NCBI GenBank assembly: GCA_016217595.1
Contig: JACRHS010000021.1
Coordinates: forward strand, 1-64,000
DNA from: Opitutia bacterium
Lineage (GTDB): Bacteria; Verrucomicrobiota; Verrucomicrobiia; Opitutales; Opitutaceae
DNA: 64,000 nt
Direction of reading: 5' to 3'
Below the pieces are notes generated by a model. It made no database searches and was not told the DNA's origin. It was given only the letters and a program-made list of their open reading frames with translations. This document shows, piece by piece, positions 26,527-35,996 of the stretch. The first letter of the stretch is position 1, and every line of letters starts with the position of its first letter. Made by a program: the position numbers and the translations under genes.

Positions 26527-27202
26527 GATAGCAAATTCCGTGATTATATTCGTATAGATAAACCGTATGATCCCTGAGCGGGACTTGAATGCATACAAGC
26601 CAAGCCGCCCAACCGTGAAAACACGATATGGCAGCTTGCATACAGGGCTAGATAAGGGGATGGGGAAATGGCAACGGGGCGATTGCCACGACGAGACCGG
26701 AGGATAACATGACCAAACTTACACCGGCGTCCTGTGGCAGCACAGGGTACGACCGCGGGCCATGGCGTGAGCTGGAGCTGGATATGGGTATTTACTACTA
26801 CAGGGTACTCTCCTTGTTTTAAGGTATATTTATTTGCATAAGCACAGACTCAATTATGTAAGTTGTGCCGGCGGGTGGACAGAAGGTGGCCAGTCCCTAA
26901 TAGCAACTTTTTTCTGTGAATAATAATCAGTGGCACATCGCCCCGTCCCTAAAGATTATACACAAGAGACGCCGGCTACTAACGCCGCCTATATGACATG
27001 TAACCAGGCGGGTAATATTGCAGACTTTGTGTAAACCCGAGTCAGATGCGACCATGCATCACCAACAGCCCAGGCACCGAGCGAATCCGTAGTACTACTT
27101 TCCCAATTGTGCGCGACCGCGCACAATTGGGCTATAATCCTGACAATCTGTCGAATCCAGCTGCGCAATGTCGAATATCGCCAGCTGGATCTTCGCCACC
27201 TG
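26527..27202. other. Long AT-richer intergenic region
   Basis: About 675 bp between the helveticin-like gene and the nuclease cluster, both transcribed leftward. No credible gene. It contains a minus-strand TATAAT (26548-26543) just ahead of the helveticin-like gene and a perfect hairpin at 27102-27131. Otherwise I see nothing interpretable; its composition suggests acquired DNA. Confidence 0.5.
27102..27131. repeat. Perfect 13-bp inverted repeat
   Basis: CCCAATTGTGCGC (27102-27114) pairs with GCGCACAATTGGG (27119-27131), loop GACC. It lies about 70 bp downstream of the last nuclease gene. No T-tract on the minus strand, so terminator function is doubtful. A plus-strand TATAAT follows directly (27133-27138). 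Confidence 0.6.
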
Positions 27203-28165
27203 TCACCAGACGCGCTTGAGCACATCGGCGATGCGCCAGCCGGCGAGGGCCAGCTGCCGTCGCGCGATCTGTCTGGCTTTCTGGCAATAATCCGGCGGGA
27301 GAGCGGGCACGGCTTCGGCGGCGATTTTGCCCGCAGCGAAATCCGCCCATCGCCCGTACCGCAACTCCCCGGCATACGCGAAAGTCACCGCAATCCGATG
27401 ACTGTCCTCAGCCCAAGCCGCCACGGTTGTCGAGGTTTTGAGTTCGGGAAGGTTTGCGGGGGCGAACTCCGGCGATTTTTCGAGCACATCGGTCTGCGCT
27501 GCAATAGTCGCGTAATCGCTGCCCTTGCCCGGCAGGTTGTCCCAGTAGATGTGCAGCGGCACCGGTTTCGCGTTGCCCTCGCGTGCGGCAAGTTCCGAAC
27601 CGAAGCTGCCGCCTTTCGGATTCTCCGGCGAAACCAAGATCGCAGCATGTAACGGCTGGAGTAGATCCGCGCCCAGGTGCAGCACCCAACACAAACTGAC
27701 TGCGCGGTCATGGGCCGAGGCCTGCGGGTTGCCAAACGTCGCGATCGAGTCGGCGAGCCCGGTTTGTGCGTTGGGCATGGGCAACACGTACCCGTCAAGC
27801 GACACCTCCCCTTGATTGGCCGCCAACACCAGCGGGAAAGCCACTCCGTGCGGGTAGACATTGTATTTGGTCACCGATTCCGGCTTGGGCGGCTCCTCGT
27901 TTTTTACGGGACGGATCAAGTCGGGCCAATTGGCTGCCGTGAGAAAGACCCACTCGTCTTTGTCCACTCCTGCCGGCACGTGCGCCGCCAGGATCGTCTC
28001 GTAATGCGGATGCTGTTTCAACAGTGCCGTCGCAGCCTGGCGCTCGGTCGCGTCCAGCCGTCGCCAGGCCAGCTCGGCCGCCAAGCGGTGGCCAAAACTG
28101 TTCCACGCCACGGCGGGTGCCGCCGATAGCAACAAAATCGCCAGGACACAGGAGATTCTCTTCAT
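27203..28165 (-). CDS. S1/P1-family nuclease, paralogue 1
   Basis: A 320-residue secreted trinuclear-zinc nuclease. The signal peptide ends at AVA, placing the ligand Trp at the mature N-terminus (WNSFGHR, with the first His). Further ligands: WPDLIRP (Asp), VYPHGV (His), HLGADLLQPLH (HxxxD then His) and HIYWD (HxxxD). This is the full S1/P1 set. The enzymes cleave single-stranded DNA/RNA and 3'-nucleotides. It is the last of three tandem paralogues on the same strand; spacing to paralogue 2 is 40 bp. Start ATG 28165. Confidence 0.9.
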   Translation of the reverse strand: MKRISCVLAILLLSAAPAVAWNSFGHRLAAELAWRRLDATERQAATALLKQHPHYETILAAHVPAGVDKDEWVFLTAANWPDLIRPVKNEEPPKPESVTKYNVYPHGVAFPLVLAANQGEVSLDGYVLPMPNAQTGLADSIATFGNPQASAHDRAVSLCWVLHLGADLLQPLHAAILVSPENPKGGSFGSELAAREGNAKPVPLHIYWDNLPGKGSDYATIAAQTDVLEKSPEFAPANLPELKTSTTVAAWAEDSHRIAVTFAYAGELRYGRWADFAAGKIAAEAVPALPPDYCQKARQIARRQLALAGWRIADVLKRVW

Positions 28166-28205
28166 GGAAAAATTCACCGCGAGTCGCACGGTAAGCGCGG
28201 CACAG

Positions 28206-29174
28206 TCACCAGACGTGTTTGAGCACTTCCGTCAGGCGCCAGCCGGCGAGTGCAAGCTGCCGATGCGCCATGGCCCTGGACTTTTCGAGATAGCCGGGTT
28301 TGAGGGTAAGCGATGCGTAAGCCGGAATCTTGCCGGCGACGATGTCAGGTCCCTGTGCGTAAGGGAAACCCGCCGCGCCATACGCAAAGCGCTCGGCAAC
28401 TCCGCGGCTTTCCGCGGCCCAGGCGGGCACCGTCGTCGCGGATTTCAGCTCTGAAAATTTGGCGGGCGCGAGCTCCGGCGATTTTTGCAACACGTCGGTT
28501 TGCGCCGCGATGGCGGCATAGTCGCCGCCGCCCTGGCCGAGCAGGCCGTCCCAAAAGGCATGGTAATTGACCGGTTTGCCACTCTCGTCGGGCACGTTGA
28601 GCGGTGAACCGAAACCGCTGCCCTGCGGTTTTTCCGGGGAGACCAACGTAGCTGCGTGCAAGGGTTGGTGCAGATCGCCGCTCAAATGGAGCACCCAGCA
28701 CAGGCTGATGGCGCGATCATGCACAGACGCCTGCGGGTTGTTCAGCGTGGCAATGGACTCGGCGAGTCCAGTCTGCGCGTTGGGCGTGGCGATGACATAG
28801 CTGTCGAGCGACACCTTCCCTTGATTGGCCGCCAACACCAGCGGCAGACCGACGCCGTGCGGGATGACGTTGTACTTGGTGACCGATTCCGGTTTGGGCG
28901 GCTTCTCGCCCTTCACGGGGCGGACCAAGTCGGGCCAGATGGCCGCAGTGAGAAACACGCCCTCGTCCTTGCTCACGCCGGCCGGCATCTGCGCCACGAG
29001 GATCGATTCGTAATGCGGATGCTGCTTGAGCAACTCCGTCGCGGCCGCGCGCTCCGCAGCGTCCATCTGCCGCCAGGCCAGCTCAGCCACCATGCGATGG
29101 CCAAGGCTATTCCACGCCACGGCGGGGACCGCCGAAAGCAACAAGATCGTCAGGGCACGGGTAATTCCATTCAT
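28206..29174 (-). CDS. S1/P1-family nuclease, paralogue 2
   Basis: 322 residues with the same architecture: a signal peptide ending AVA before WNSLGHR, then WPDLVRP, VIPHGV, HLSGDLHQPLH and HAFWD, so all zinc ligands are kept. Differs most from its sisters in the C-terminal third (GAAGFPYAQGPDIVAG) and in the substrate-loop region after HAFWD (GLLGQGGGDY), which may change substrate. Middle gene of the cluster, 46 bp after paralogue 3. Probably scavenges nucleic acid in the periplasm or outside the cell, possibly feeding phosphate supply. Confidence 0.9.
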   Translation of the reverse strand: MNGITRALTILLLSAVPAVAWNSLGHRMVAELAWRQMDAAERAAATELLKQHPHYESILVAQMPAGVSKDEGVFLTAAIWPDLVRPVKGEKPPKPESVTKYNVIPHGVGLPLVLAANQGKVSLDSYVIATPNAQTGLAESIATLNNPQASVHDRAISLCWVLHLSGDLHQPLHAATLVSPEKPQGSGFGSPLNVPDESGKPVNYHAFWDGLLGQGGGDYAAIAAQTDVLQKSPELAPAKFSELKSATTVPAWAAESRGVAERFAYGAAGFPYAQGPDIVAGKIPAYASLTLKPGYLEKSRAMAHRQLALAGWRLTEVLKHVW

Positions 29175-29220
29175 AGGTAAATTCTTTGGGGCACGCTGCG
29201 CAGAAAGCAAAACCTCCCGG

Positions 29221-30186
29221 TCACCAGACGCGTTTGAGCACTTCCGTCAGACGCCAGCCAGCGAGCGCCAACTGGCGCTGCGCGACCTCGCCCGCCTTCT
29301 TGACGTATGCGGGCGGCAACACCGGCACGGCGCTGGCGGGGATTTTGCCCGCGGCGAACGCCTTCATGTTAGCCGGCTTCTTGCCCTCGACTCCGTAGGC
29401 ATAACGCAACGCGACCTGATGGCTTTCCTGCACCCAGGCCGCCACGCTTGTCGCCTGCGCCAGCTCGGCCAGTTTCTCGCGCGCCAGTTCCGGTGTTTTC
29501 TCCAACGCGTCGGCGCCATTGAGCACCGCCGCGTAGCCGGTATCCTCGCCGGGCAGGCGGTCCCAATACACATGCAGCCCTATCGGATCCCTGCCGGCTT
29601 CCCGCACCGCGATGCTTGTGCCGGAATTTTCGCCGCGCGGATTGCCCGGCCACACCAAGGCCGCCGCATGCATCGGCTGGTGCACATCGCCGCCCAGATG
29701 CAGCACCCAGCACAAACTCACCGCCCGATCCGCCGCCGAGGCGCTGGGGTCGCCCAGCCGCGCGATGGAGTCGGCCAGCCCGGTCTGCGCATTGGGCGTG
29801 TCTATCGTGTAACCTTCCAACGACACCCGGCCGGCATCCACCGCACGCACGAACGGCAGATGGATGACGTGCGGGTAAATATCGTACTTGGTGAATGCCT
29901 CCGGCTTGGTCTGTTTCGCCCCCTTCACCGGACGGATCACATCGGGCCAGATCGCGGCGGTGAGAAAAACCCACTCGTCCTTGTCCACGCCCGCCGGGAC
30001 GTGGGCCGCCAGGATCGATTGGTAATGCGGGTGCTGTTTCAACAGCCCGGTCACGGCCTGGCGCTCGGTGGCGTCCAACTGCCGCCACACCAGCTCGGCC
30101 GCCATGCGGTGCCCCAGGCTGTTCCAAGCCAGGGCAGGCATTGCCGATAACAACAGGAGCATCACTGCGCACGTAATTCTTTTCAT
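29221..30186 (-). CDS. S1/P1-family nuclease, paralogue 3
   Basis: 321 residues and first gene of the three-gene unit. The signal peptide ends ALA before WNSLGHR; ligands in WPDVIRP, IYPHVIH, HLGGDVHQPMH and HVYWD are intact. All three paralogues share the VLKRVW/VLKHVW C-terminus. The start at ATG 30186 gives a clean signal peptide. The promoter must lie in the 163-bp divergent region shared with the MFS gene at 30350. No PhoB box found there. Confidence 0.9.
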   Translation of the reverse strand: MKRITCAVMLLLLSAMPALAWNSLGHRMAAELVWRQLDATERQAVTGLLKQHPHYQSILAAHVPAGVDKDEWVFLTAAIWPDVIRPVKGAKQTKPEAFTKYDIYPHVIHLPFVRAVDAGRVSLEGYTIDTPNAQTGLADSIARLGDPSASAADRAVSLCWVLHLGGDVHQPMHAAALVWPGNPRGENSGTSIAVREAGRDPIGLHVYWDRLPGEDTGYAAVLNGADALEKTPELAREKLAELAQATSVAAWVQESHQVALRYAYGVEGKKPANMKAFAAGKIPASAVPVLPPAYVKKAGEVAQRQLALAGWRLTEVLKRVW

Positions 30187-30349
30187 AATTTCAGAGTGGC
30201 CAACACCGCCGGCGGCGGCGCTGCTCCCGGAAAGACGGGGCCTCAAATGCAAAGTTTCTCAGAATAATTATGAACCCCAAATGCTCGCGGCTCCGCGGCC
30301 GGTTTGCGGTTGCCGCAGGCAACGAAGGCGGGCCTCATCTCGCGCCAAC

Positions 30350-31786
30350 ATGAGCAGTTCCCCGGCCGCTTCGCCCCTGCACGCGTTTCTCGACCGTTTT
30401 TCCGCCATGCTGCGACTGCCCCGCGCCCTGTGGTTTGTGATCGGGGCGTTCGTCATCGAATCGATGGCGTACTTCGGTATCCTGACGTTGATGACGCCGT
30501 ACCTCGCCGGCGATCTCCAGTGGGGCGACGTGCCCGCCGGCGTCACGGTGAGCGCGTTCACGATGGCGATCACGCTGCTGATGCTCGGCGCCGGCAGTTA
30601 CGCCGAGGGCTTCGGACTGCGCCGGGCGATCCTCTTCGCGCTGTTTATCAGCACCGTCGGCCGGGTCGTCTACAGTCTCGCGCCCCACGCCACCGGCGGG
30701 CTCGCCGCGACGATGGTCCTCGGCGCGCTGCTCATCGTGGCCATCGGCTCGGGCATCCTGCAACCGGTGTGTTACTCCGGCGTCAAACAGTACACCGACG
30801 AGAAAACTAGCGCGATGGGCTACGCGCTGATCTACGCGTTCATGAACCTCGGCATCTTCGGCATGGGCGCGCTCTCGGCGTGGATCCGGCCGGCGGTGCA
30901 GGCATTGAAGGACGGCCGCGACCCCGGCGACCTCGGCCGGCCGCTGCTCGCTTGGCTCGGGCGCATCTCCGGCACGGGCATCCAGGCGGTCAACTGGACC
31001 GCCACCGCCATCACCGCGCTGACGCTGCTGGGCTTCTGGCTGGCGATGACGCGCTCGGCCGAGGCCGCCAAAGTTCGCCCCGACACCGCCGAGTCGCAAC
31101 GCGTCGTCGAGACCCGGCCGCTCGGCGTGCGGGTGCGGAGTTACCTCACCGATGGGCCGTTCAGCAACGCGCGGTTTCTCTTTTTCATCTTCATGCTGCT
31201 GCCGGTGCGCACGCTCTTCGCCCACCAGTGGCTGACGTTTCCCGAATACATTTTACGCGCCTTCAACCAGGACGTCGCCGACCACATGGAGTGGCTCGTC
31301 AACTGGATCAACCCGCTGATCATCTTCCTCGGCGTGCCGCTGGTGGCGGCGCTGACCAGCCGGATCAACGTCTACACGATGATGATCGTCGGCTCGCTCG
31401 TGAGCGCGCTGCCGACGTTTTTGCTCTGCGCCGGGCCGAGTCTGCCGCTGCTCATCGCCTACTTCGTGATCTTCTCCATCGGCGAGGCGTTGTGGTCGGC
31501 GCGGTTTCTCGAATACGCCTCGGAGCTCGCGCCGCCCGGCCGCGTGGCGCAGTACATGGGGCTGGCCAACATCCCGTGGCTGCTCGCCAAGGGCACGACC
31601 GGGCTCTACTCCGGCTACATGCTCGCCACTTATTGCCCCGCCAAGGTCCCGCCCGAGCAACAACACACCGGCACGATGTGGCTCGTCTACGGCTGCATCG
31701 CGATGACCTCGCCCATCGGTCTCTGGCTGGGCCGCCACTGGGTCCGCCGCGGCCTGCACACGCCGGCGGAAAAAGCGACCGCCTGA
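30350..31786 (+). CDS. MFS transporter, POT/PTR-like
   Basis: A 478-residue inner-membrane carrier with about 12 hydrophobic segments. The N-terminal half has AYFGILTLMTPYLAGDLQW, similar to the E-x-F-x-YG region of proton-dependent oligopeptide transporters though without the exact ExxER motif. The C-terminal half (GEALWSARFLEYASELAPPG, then YMGLANIPWLLAKG) also resembles POT carriers. Substrate may be oligopeptides, but this is inference. Start ATG 30350. The subtilase gene follows 66 bp downstream on the same strand, which would suit peptide uptake after proteolysis. Confidence 0.7.
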   Translation: MSSSPAASPLHAFLDRFSAMLRLPRALWFVIGAFVIESMAYFGILTLMTPYLAGDLQWGDVPAGVTVSAFTMAITLLMLGAGSYAEGFGLRRAILFALFISTVGRVVYSLAPHATGGLAATMVLGALLIVAIGSGILQPVCYSGVKQYTDEKTSAMGYALIYAFMNLGIFGMGALSAWIRPAVQALKDGRDPGDLGRPLLAWLGRISGTGIQAVNWTATAITALTLLGFWLAMTRSAEAAKVRPDTAESQRVVETRPLGVRVRSYLTDGPFSNARFLFFIFMLLPVRTLFAHQWLTFPEYILRAFNQDVADHMEWLVNWINPLIIFLGVPLVAALTSRINVYTMMIVGSLVSALPTFLLCAGPSLPLLIAYFVIFSIGEALWSARFLEYASELAPPGRVAQYMGLANIPWLLAKGTTGLYSGYMLATYCPAKVPPEQQHTGTMWLVYGCIAMTSPIGLWLGRHWVRRGLHTPAEKATA

Positions 31787-31852
31787 AATGCCCGCCTCGC
31801 CTCCAACTTCGCGGCACCTTTCCTCTGCCCGCCGGTCGCAGTTACCCGCACC

Positions 31853-33499
31853 ATGAGGGAAAAATTCTCCTATCTCCTGCCGCTCGCCGCGGGCGTCACC
31901 CTCGCCCTGACGTTTCTCTGGCTGCTCACCGATGGCGTGCGGCGGCGCTGGCCAACGCGTCTGCCCGCTTCGGTCGCGACCGCGCCAACCGTCCGCGCCA
32001 CGCCCGCCCCGCTGGCCGCCTCTGCGGAGCGCGCACCTGACGCCAAAACGCTGGCCAAACTCAAACGGCTGCGCCAGGCGCTCGCCGACGCGACCGCGCG
32101 CCCCGACGAAGCGGTGCTCACGTTCGCCGACGACGAAGCTTATCGCGCCTTCCTCGCCCGCGCCCAGCAAGCGGGTCTCACGATTCGCGGGCGGCTGGAT
32201 GCGTTTCGCACCGTGCGCGTCGGGTACGACACCTTTGCCGCCCTGGCCAACGACCTGCTCGACCACGCCGCCGACTACGGCGATCTCGGCGCCAATTACT
32301 TCGTGCAAATCCCCACCGCGCCGCCGAAGGAGGAGCGCGCCGCCGGGCCGGAAGTTCCCCTCGGCGACCGCCTGCGCGCCTTCCTCGGCGTCAACACCGA
32401 TCCCTCCAATTGGGGCCGCGGCGTCACCATCGCCATCCTCGACAGCGGCGTGCAACCCGACGCCACGCTCGGCCAGGGGCGGCTGCGCTTCCTCGATCTC
32501 GGACTCGGCACGGCTCCCGGCTCGGGCGCGACCGACGGCCACGGCACCGCCGTCGCCGGGCTTGCCGCCGGCGCGGCCACCGACGCTCCCGGCGTGGCCC
32601 CGGCGGCGGACATTCTCAGTATCCGAATCACGGGCACCGACGGCCGCAGCGATTTGTTCACGCTCGCGCAGGCCATCGTCGCCGCCGTCGATGCCGGCGC
32701 CCGGATCGTCAACGTCAGCCTCGGTGCCTACGGCAGTTCGGGCGTCCTCACGCAGGCCATCGACTACGCGAACCAGCGCGGCGTGGCGCTCGTGGCCGCG
32801 GCCGGCAACGACCAGGCCGCCCGGCTCACCTGGCCCGCCGCCGACGCGCGCGTGATCTCCGTCGGGGCCGTCGACGCGCTCGGCCAGCAAGTCTCGTTCT
32901 CCAACTCCGGCGACCAGCTCAAGCTGACCGCGCCCGGTTACGGCGTGCAGGCCGCCTGGCTCGACGGCCAGCGCGTCAGCTTCGACGGCACCTCGGCCAG
33001 CGCGCCAATCGTGGCCGGCGCCATCGCCGCACTCATGTCGCAGAATCCCGGCATGAACGCGGCCCAGGCCGCGCAAGCGCTCCAGCACTATTCCAGCGAT
33101 GGCGGTGCGCCCGGCGCCGATCCGGCATACGGCGCGGGCGTGCTCAATCTCGGCTGGGCAATGAACCGCAACGACCCCGCGCGCGTCGACACCGCCATCT
33201 CCAGCCAGTATTTCGACGCCGCCACCGGGCAGATGGAAATCGTGGTGCAAAACCGCAGCGGCCGCGCGGTCAGCGGGCTCGCGCTCGACGTGAACGCCGA
33301 CAATGCCACGCGCCAGTTCACCGTGCCCACGCTCGCACCCGGCGCCATCTACACCGCGCGGCTGCCCGTCGATCAGAACCGGCTGGAGAGCTCCGGCAGC
33401 CTGGTATTTCGCGCGCAGTTGACCAACCCGCCGGGTCTCGTCGATCAGGAGCCCGCCAACAACCGCCGCGCCAGCCTGCTCGCCGCGCCCAAGAAATGA
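31853..33499 (+). CDS. Membrane-anchored subtilisin-like serine protease (S8)
   Basis: 548 residues. An N-terminal signal anchor (about residues 7-27) and a charged propeptide-like region of about 160 residues precede the peptidase S8 domain. Catalytic triad: Asp197 (TIAILDSGVQPD), His230 (DGHGTAVAG), Ser381 (GTSASAPIVAG), with oxyanion Asn319 (AAAGNDQ). The last 110 residues are beta-rich with a CARDB-like look (EIVVQNRSGRAVSGLALDV). It should act on the outer face of the inner membrane or be released. The stop overlaps the lipoprotein start by 4 bp (ATGA), so they are coupled. Confidence 0.9.
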   Translation: MREKFSYLLPLAAGVTLALTFLWLLTDGVRRRWPTRLPASVATAPTVRATPAPLAASAERAPDAKTLAKLKRLRQALADATARPDEAVLTFADDEAYRAFLARAQQAGLTIRGRLDAFRTVRVGYDTFAALANDLLDHAADYGDLGANYFVQIPTAPPKEERAAGPEVPLGDRLRAFLGVNTDPSNWGRGVTIAILDSGVQPDATLGQGRLRFLDLGLGTAPGSGATDGHGTAVAGLAAGAATDAPGVAPAADILSIRITGTDGRSDLFTLAQAIVAAVDAGARIVNVSLGAYGSSGVLTQAIDYANQRGVALVAAAGNDQAARLTWPAADARVISVGAVDALGQQVSFSNSGDQLKLTAPGYGVQAAWLDGQRVSFDGTSASAPIVAGAIAALMSQNPGMNAAQAAQALQHYSSDGGAPGADPAYGAGVLNLGWAMNRNDPARVDTAISSQYFDAATGQMEIVVQNRSGRAVSGLALDVNADNATRQFTVPTLAPGAIYTARLPVDQNRLESSGSLVFRAQLTNPPGLVDQEPANNRRASLLAAPKK

Positions 33500-33948
33500 A
33501 CCGGATCATCTGCCTCGCCCTTCTCCTGCCAACGGTCGCGCTGCTCGGCGGTTGTCTCGTCGCCAAAACTGTCGGCGCCGTGGGCAGCGTGGCCACGACC
33601 GCGGTGAAAACCACCGGCAAGGTGGCAGCGACCGCCGTCACCACCACGGGCAAAGTCGCCGCCGCCGCCGTGAACGCGGGCAGCGACGTGGCCGGCGCCA
33701 GCGTGCGCACCGCCTCGCGCCTCGCCCAGACCGGCGCGGTGGTGTTTTTCGATCCCGCCAGCGGCTTGATGTGGCGCGCCCCGTGGAGCCCGGGCCTGCG
33801 GCTGACCGCCGCCCGCCAGATCGCGCAGGTCGGCGTCACGTGGTCGGCCGTGAAACTCATCCGCGCCACCCGAGAACAGCCGTTGCGCCCCGCCGGCGAT
33901 GTCGCGCTCGAAGGCGGCGACGTGGTCGTCGTCGAGCAAGTCCGCTGA
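33496..33948 (+). CDS. Small lipoprotein with repetitive N-terminal segment, 150 aa
   Basis: A signal peptide with lipobox (ALLGGC, Cys20) predicts lipid anchoring. Residues 23-60 are a near-periodic Ala/Val/Thr/Lys segment (TTAVKTTGKVAATAVTTTGK), likely amphipathic, possibly helical or surface-extended. A small C-terminal domain follows (GAVVFFDPASGLMWRAPW onward). Family not recognised. Translational coupling to the upstream subtilase suggests it works with or restrains that protease, but there is no direct evidence. Confidence 0.75.
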   Translation: MNRIICLALLLPTVALLGGCLVAKTVGAVGSVATTAVKTTGKVAATAVTTTGKVAAAAVNAGSDVAGASVRTASRLAQTGAVVFFDPASGLMWRAPWSPGLRLTAARQIAQVGVTWSAVKLIRATREQPLRPAGDVALEGGDVVVVEQVR

Positions 33949-33963
33949 CACCCGCCACGCGCC

Positions 33964-34698
33964 TCACGGCACTGCGACGGAAGGATGTTGCGCACGGCCG
34001 GTCATCGGCACGAAGCGCACTTGCAGTTTGTTCTCCTCGTGAAAACCGTCGGCGGTGCGCGTGACGACTTTCAACTCCTGCACGGCGGCGGGTTCGCCCA
34101 CCGGAATCACCAGCCGGCCGCCCACCTTCAATTGCGCCAACAACGGCGGCGGAATCTGCGCCGGCGCAGCCGTCACCACGATGGCATCGAACGGCGCCGC
34201 CTCCGGCCAGCCGAGATAACCGTCGCCGGTGCGCAGGCGGACGTTTTTGCAGCCGAGACGCGCGAGCTCGGCCCGGGCGCGCGCGGCGAGCTCCGGCACG
34301 ATCTCGATGGTGAACACCTCCGCGACAATCTCGGAGAGCACCGCCGACTGGTAACCCGAGCCAGTGCCGACCTCCAGCACCCGGCTGTGCGCAGTGAGCT
34401 GCGCGAGCTCCGACATCAGCGCCACGATGTACGGCTGCGAAATGGTCTGGCCCTGACTGATCGGCAGCGGGCGATCCGCGTAGGCTTCGCGCCGCAACGC
34501 CAGCGGCACAAATTCGTGTCGCGGCACTTTTCGCAACGCCCGCAACACCGCCGCAGCCCGTACGCCGCGAGCCTCGATCTGTTCGCGCACCATCGACTCG
34601 CGCGCCGCGGCCTCCGCCGACACCACCGGGCTGCCACCGTCGAGATCGACGGCGCCGAGGATGCAGAGCGAAAACCACGCATGACCGACCGGGCGCAC
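33964..34698 (-). CDS. pcm: Protein-L-isoaspartate O-methyltransferase
   Basis: Methylates L-isoaspartyl residues of damaged proteins. Motifs: PRHEFVP, PLPISQGQTISQPYIVA (PCMT active-site loop), then SAM motif VLEVGTGSGYQSAVLSEI, and GDGYLGWPEAAPFDAIVVTAA. The full frame is 244 residues and begins with a hydrophobic stretch (HAWFSLCILGAVDL) that could export the protein; starting at Met36 (34593) would give a classic cytosolic enzyme of about 209 residues. I give the long form but cannot decide. Convergent with the lipoprotein gene (15-bp gap). Confidence 0.88.
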   Translation of the reverse strand: MRPVGHAWFSLCILGAVDLDGGSPVVSAEAAARESMVREQIEARGVRAAAVLRALRKVPRHEFVPLALRREAYADRPLPISQGQTISQPYIVALMSELAQLTAHSRVLEVGTGSGYQSAVLSEIVAEVFTIEIVPELAARARAELARLGCKNVRLRTGDGYLGWPEAAPFDAIVVTAAPAQIPPPLLAQLKVGGRLVIPVGEPAAVQELKVVTRTADGFHEENKLQVRFVPMTGRAQHPSVAVP

Positions 34699-34922
34699 GG
34701 CCGAAGCTTACACCTGAACCAGCCGGAGCAGGAGGAAAATTTTCGCCACGCGCACTCGTGCTCTTTTCCCGCCGCATAGTATCTATCGCCACCCGCCAAC
34801 TCAGCCAGTTCCCTGGCAACGCCCCTGACTTAGATTTCGCCCCAACCTCTACTAGCGGGATTCGCGTAAATCTCCGCTCCGTTTCACAACTATTGCTGAG
34901 TGGCCACTCTCAACTCGCCCAT

Positions 34923-35414
34923 ATGCAACTCATCGCTAATGATGAACCAAGAATGAGTGCGAACGAATGCTATGCCTACTTCGCCTTACGAGGCTTTCCA
35001 ATGAAACCAGAAGAGGTTTCTACTGCGCTGAGTTTGAAGCCCTCAGACACTTGGTCTGCGGGCGATCCCCATCGAGTACCCGGAAAAAAAAGAGAATATA
35101 ATTACTGGCGGATAGAGAGCCGAATAGCACGCGAAGCACGCGTTGATCTCGAAGATCACGTAAAGGATGTTTTGGCACAGCTTGCACCGTGCTTTGACGT
35201 CGCAGCGACTCTCAGCAAGCAATATCAAGGTCTGATGGAGTTAGTTGGCTACTTTCACGAGTATTACCCCGGCCTTAATTTTGAGCCTACCACCATGCAA
35301 CAACTGGCTGCGCTCGGTGTTAGCGTCGACTGCGACTTCTACTATCTCGCCCCAAACGAAGATGTTTTATCGGATCGGCGACCTCATTCGGCTCCGCGTT
35401 TTCGGCAGGCGTGA
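34923..35414 (+). CDS. DUF4279-like protein, 163 aa
   Basis: Starting at MSANECYAYFALRGF, with PEEVSTALSLKPSDTW, GDPHRVPGKKREYNYWRIES and, later, LMELVGYFHEYYPGLNFE and the DCDFYYLAPNED end. This matches the DUF4279 pattern, found singly or near polymorphic-toxin and contact systems and sometimes suspected of immunity roles. The start is ATG 34923 or 34953; the longer upstream frame looks non-coding. Lower GC than all neighbours, so probably acquired. No toxin gene is adjacent. Confidence 0.6.
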   Translation: MQLIANDEPRMSANECYAYFALRGFPMKPEEVSTALSLKPSDTWSAGDPHRVPGKKREYNYWRIESRIAREARVDLEDHVKDVLAQLAPCFDVAATLSKQYQGLMELVGYFHEYYPGLNFEPTTMQQLAALGVSVDCDFYYLAPNEDVLSDRRPHSAPRFRQA

Positions 35415-35464
35415 AGCCCGCCCCACCTTTTTGAACATCTGCTCCGAGGGGCGGCGCCGGCGTT

Positions 35465-35938
35465 CTACTCCGGTGGCGCGGCGCGCAGGGCGGCCAGGTC
35501 CGGATCGGTGGCGAGGCCTTGTTTGAAGCCGGCGTCGAGCGCGATGGCTCGGTTGACGCGACGCCGCGCTTCGGTCAGGTCGCCGCGCACGCAGGCGTAG
35601 CAGCCGAGGTTGAAATGAACCGTCGGTTCCCGGGGGTGCCGCACCTCGGCTTCGCGCAGGATCGCCTCAGCCGCCGCGAGCGAATCGGCGCGACGGGTGG
35701 CGTACGCCCAGGTGATCCACCAGCCCGCTTCCTCCGGCTGGCGTTGCACGAGGGTCGCCGCCACGGATTGCAGCAACAGCCATTGTTTTTGTTCCTGCAA
35801 CACGAGGGCGCGCAGGCCGAGCGCCTCCAACGAATCGGCGGCGGCGGGCGGCAGGGCGGCGAGTTCGGCCGCCGCTTCCTCCACCAACCCGAGCCCGAGA
35901 TAGCCGCGGGCATGCGAGAAACGCCACTTGGGTTGCAT
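35465..35938 (-). CDS. TPR-repeat protein, 157 aa
   Basis: Consists of about four tetratricopeptide-like helical pairs (e.g. ARGYLGLGLVEEAAAELAAL, LAAAEAILREAEVRHPREPT, FNLGCYACVRGDLTEARRRV). No signal peptide. The start at ATG 35938 (MQPKWRFSHARGYL) avoids an unrelated 12-residue head. It lies 58 bp downstream of the HDOD-GAF gene on the same strand and probably shares its transcript. Role unknown; TPRs mediate protein contacts. Confidence 0.75.
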   Translation of the reverse strand: MQPKWRFSHARGYLGLGLVEEAAAELAALPPAAADSLEALGLRALVLQEQKQWLLLQSVAATLVQRQPEEAGWWITWAYATRRADSLAAAEAILREAEVRHPREPTVHFNLGCYACVRGDLTEARRRVNRAIALDAGFKQGLATDPDLAALRAAPPE

Positions 35939-35996
35939 CGAGACGCACGTTGGCGCGCTCCGGCCCGGCGTCAACGCCGCGGCTTTGCGCCCCGAT

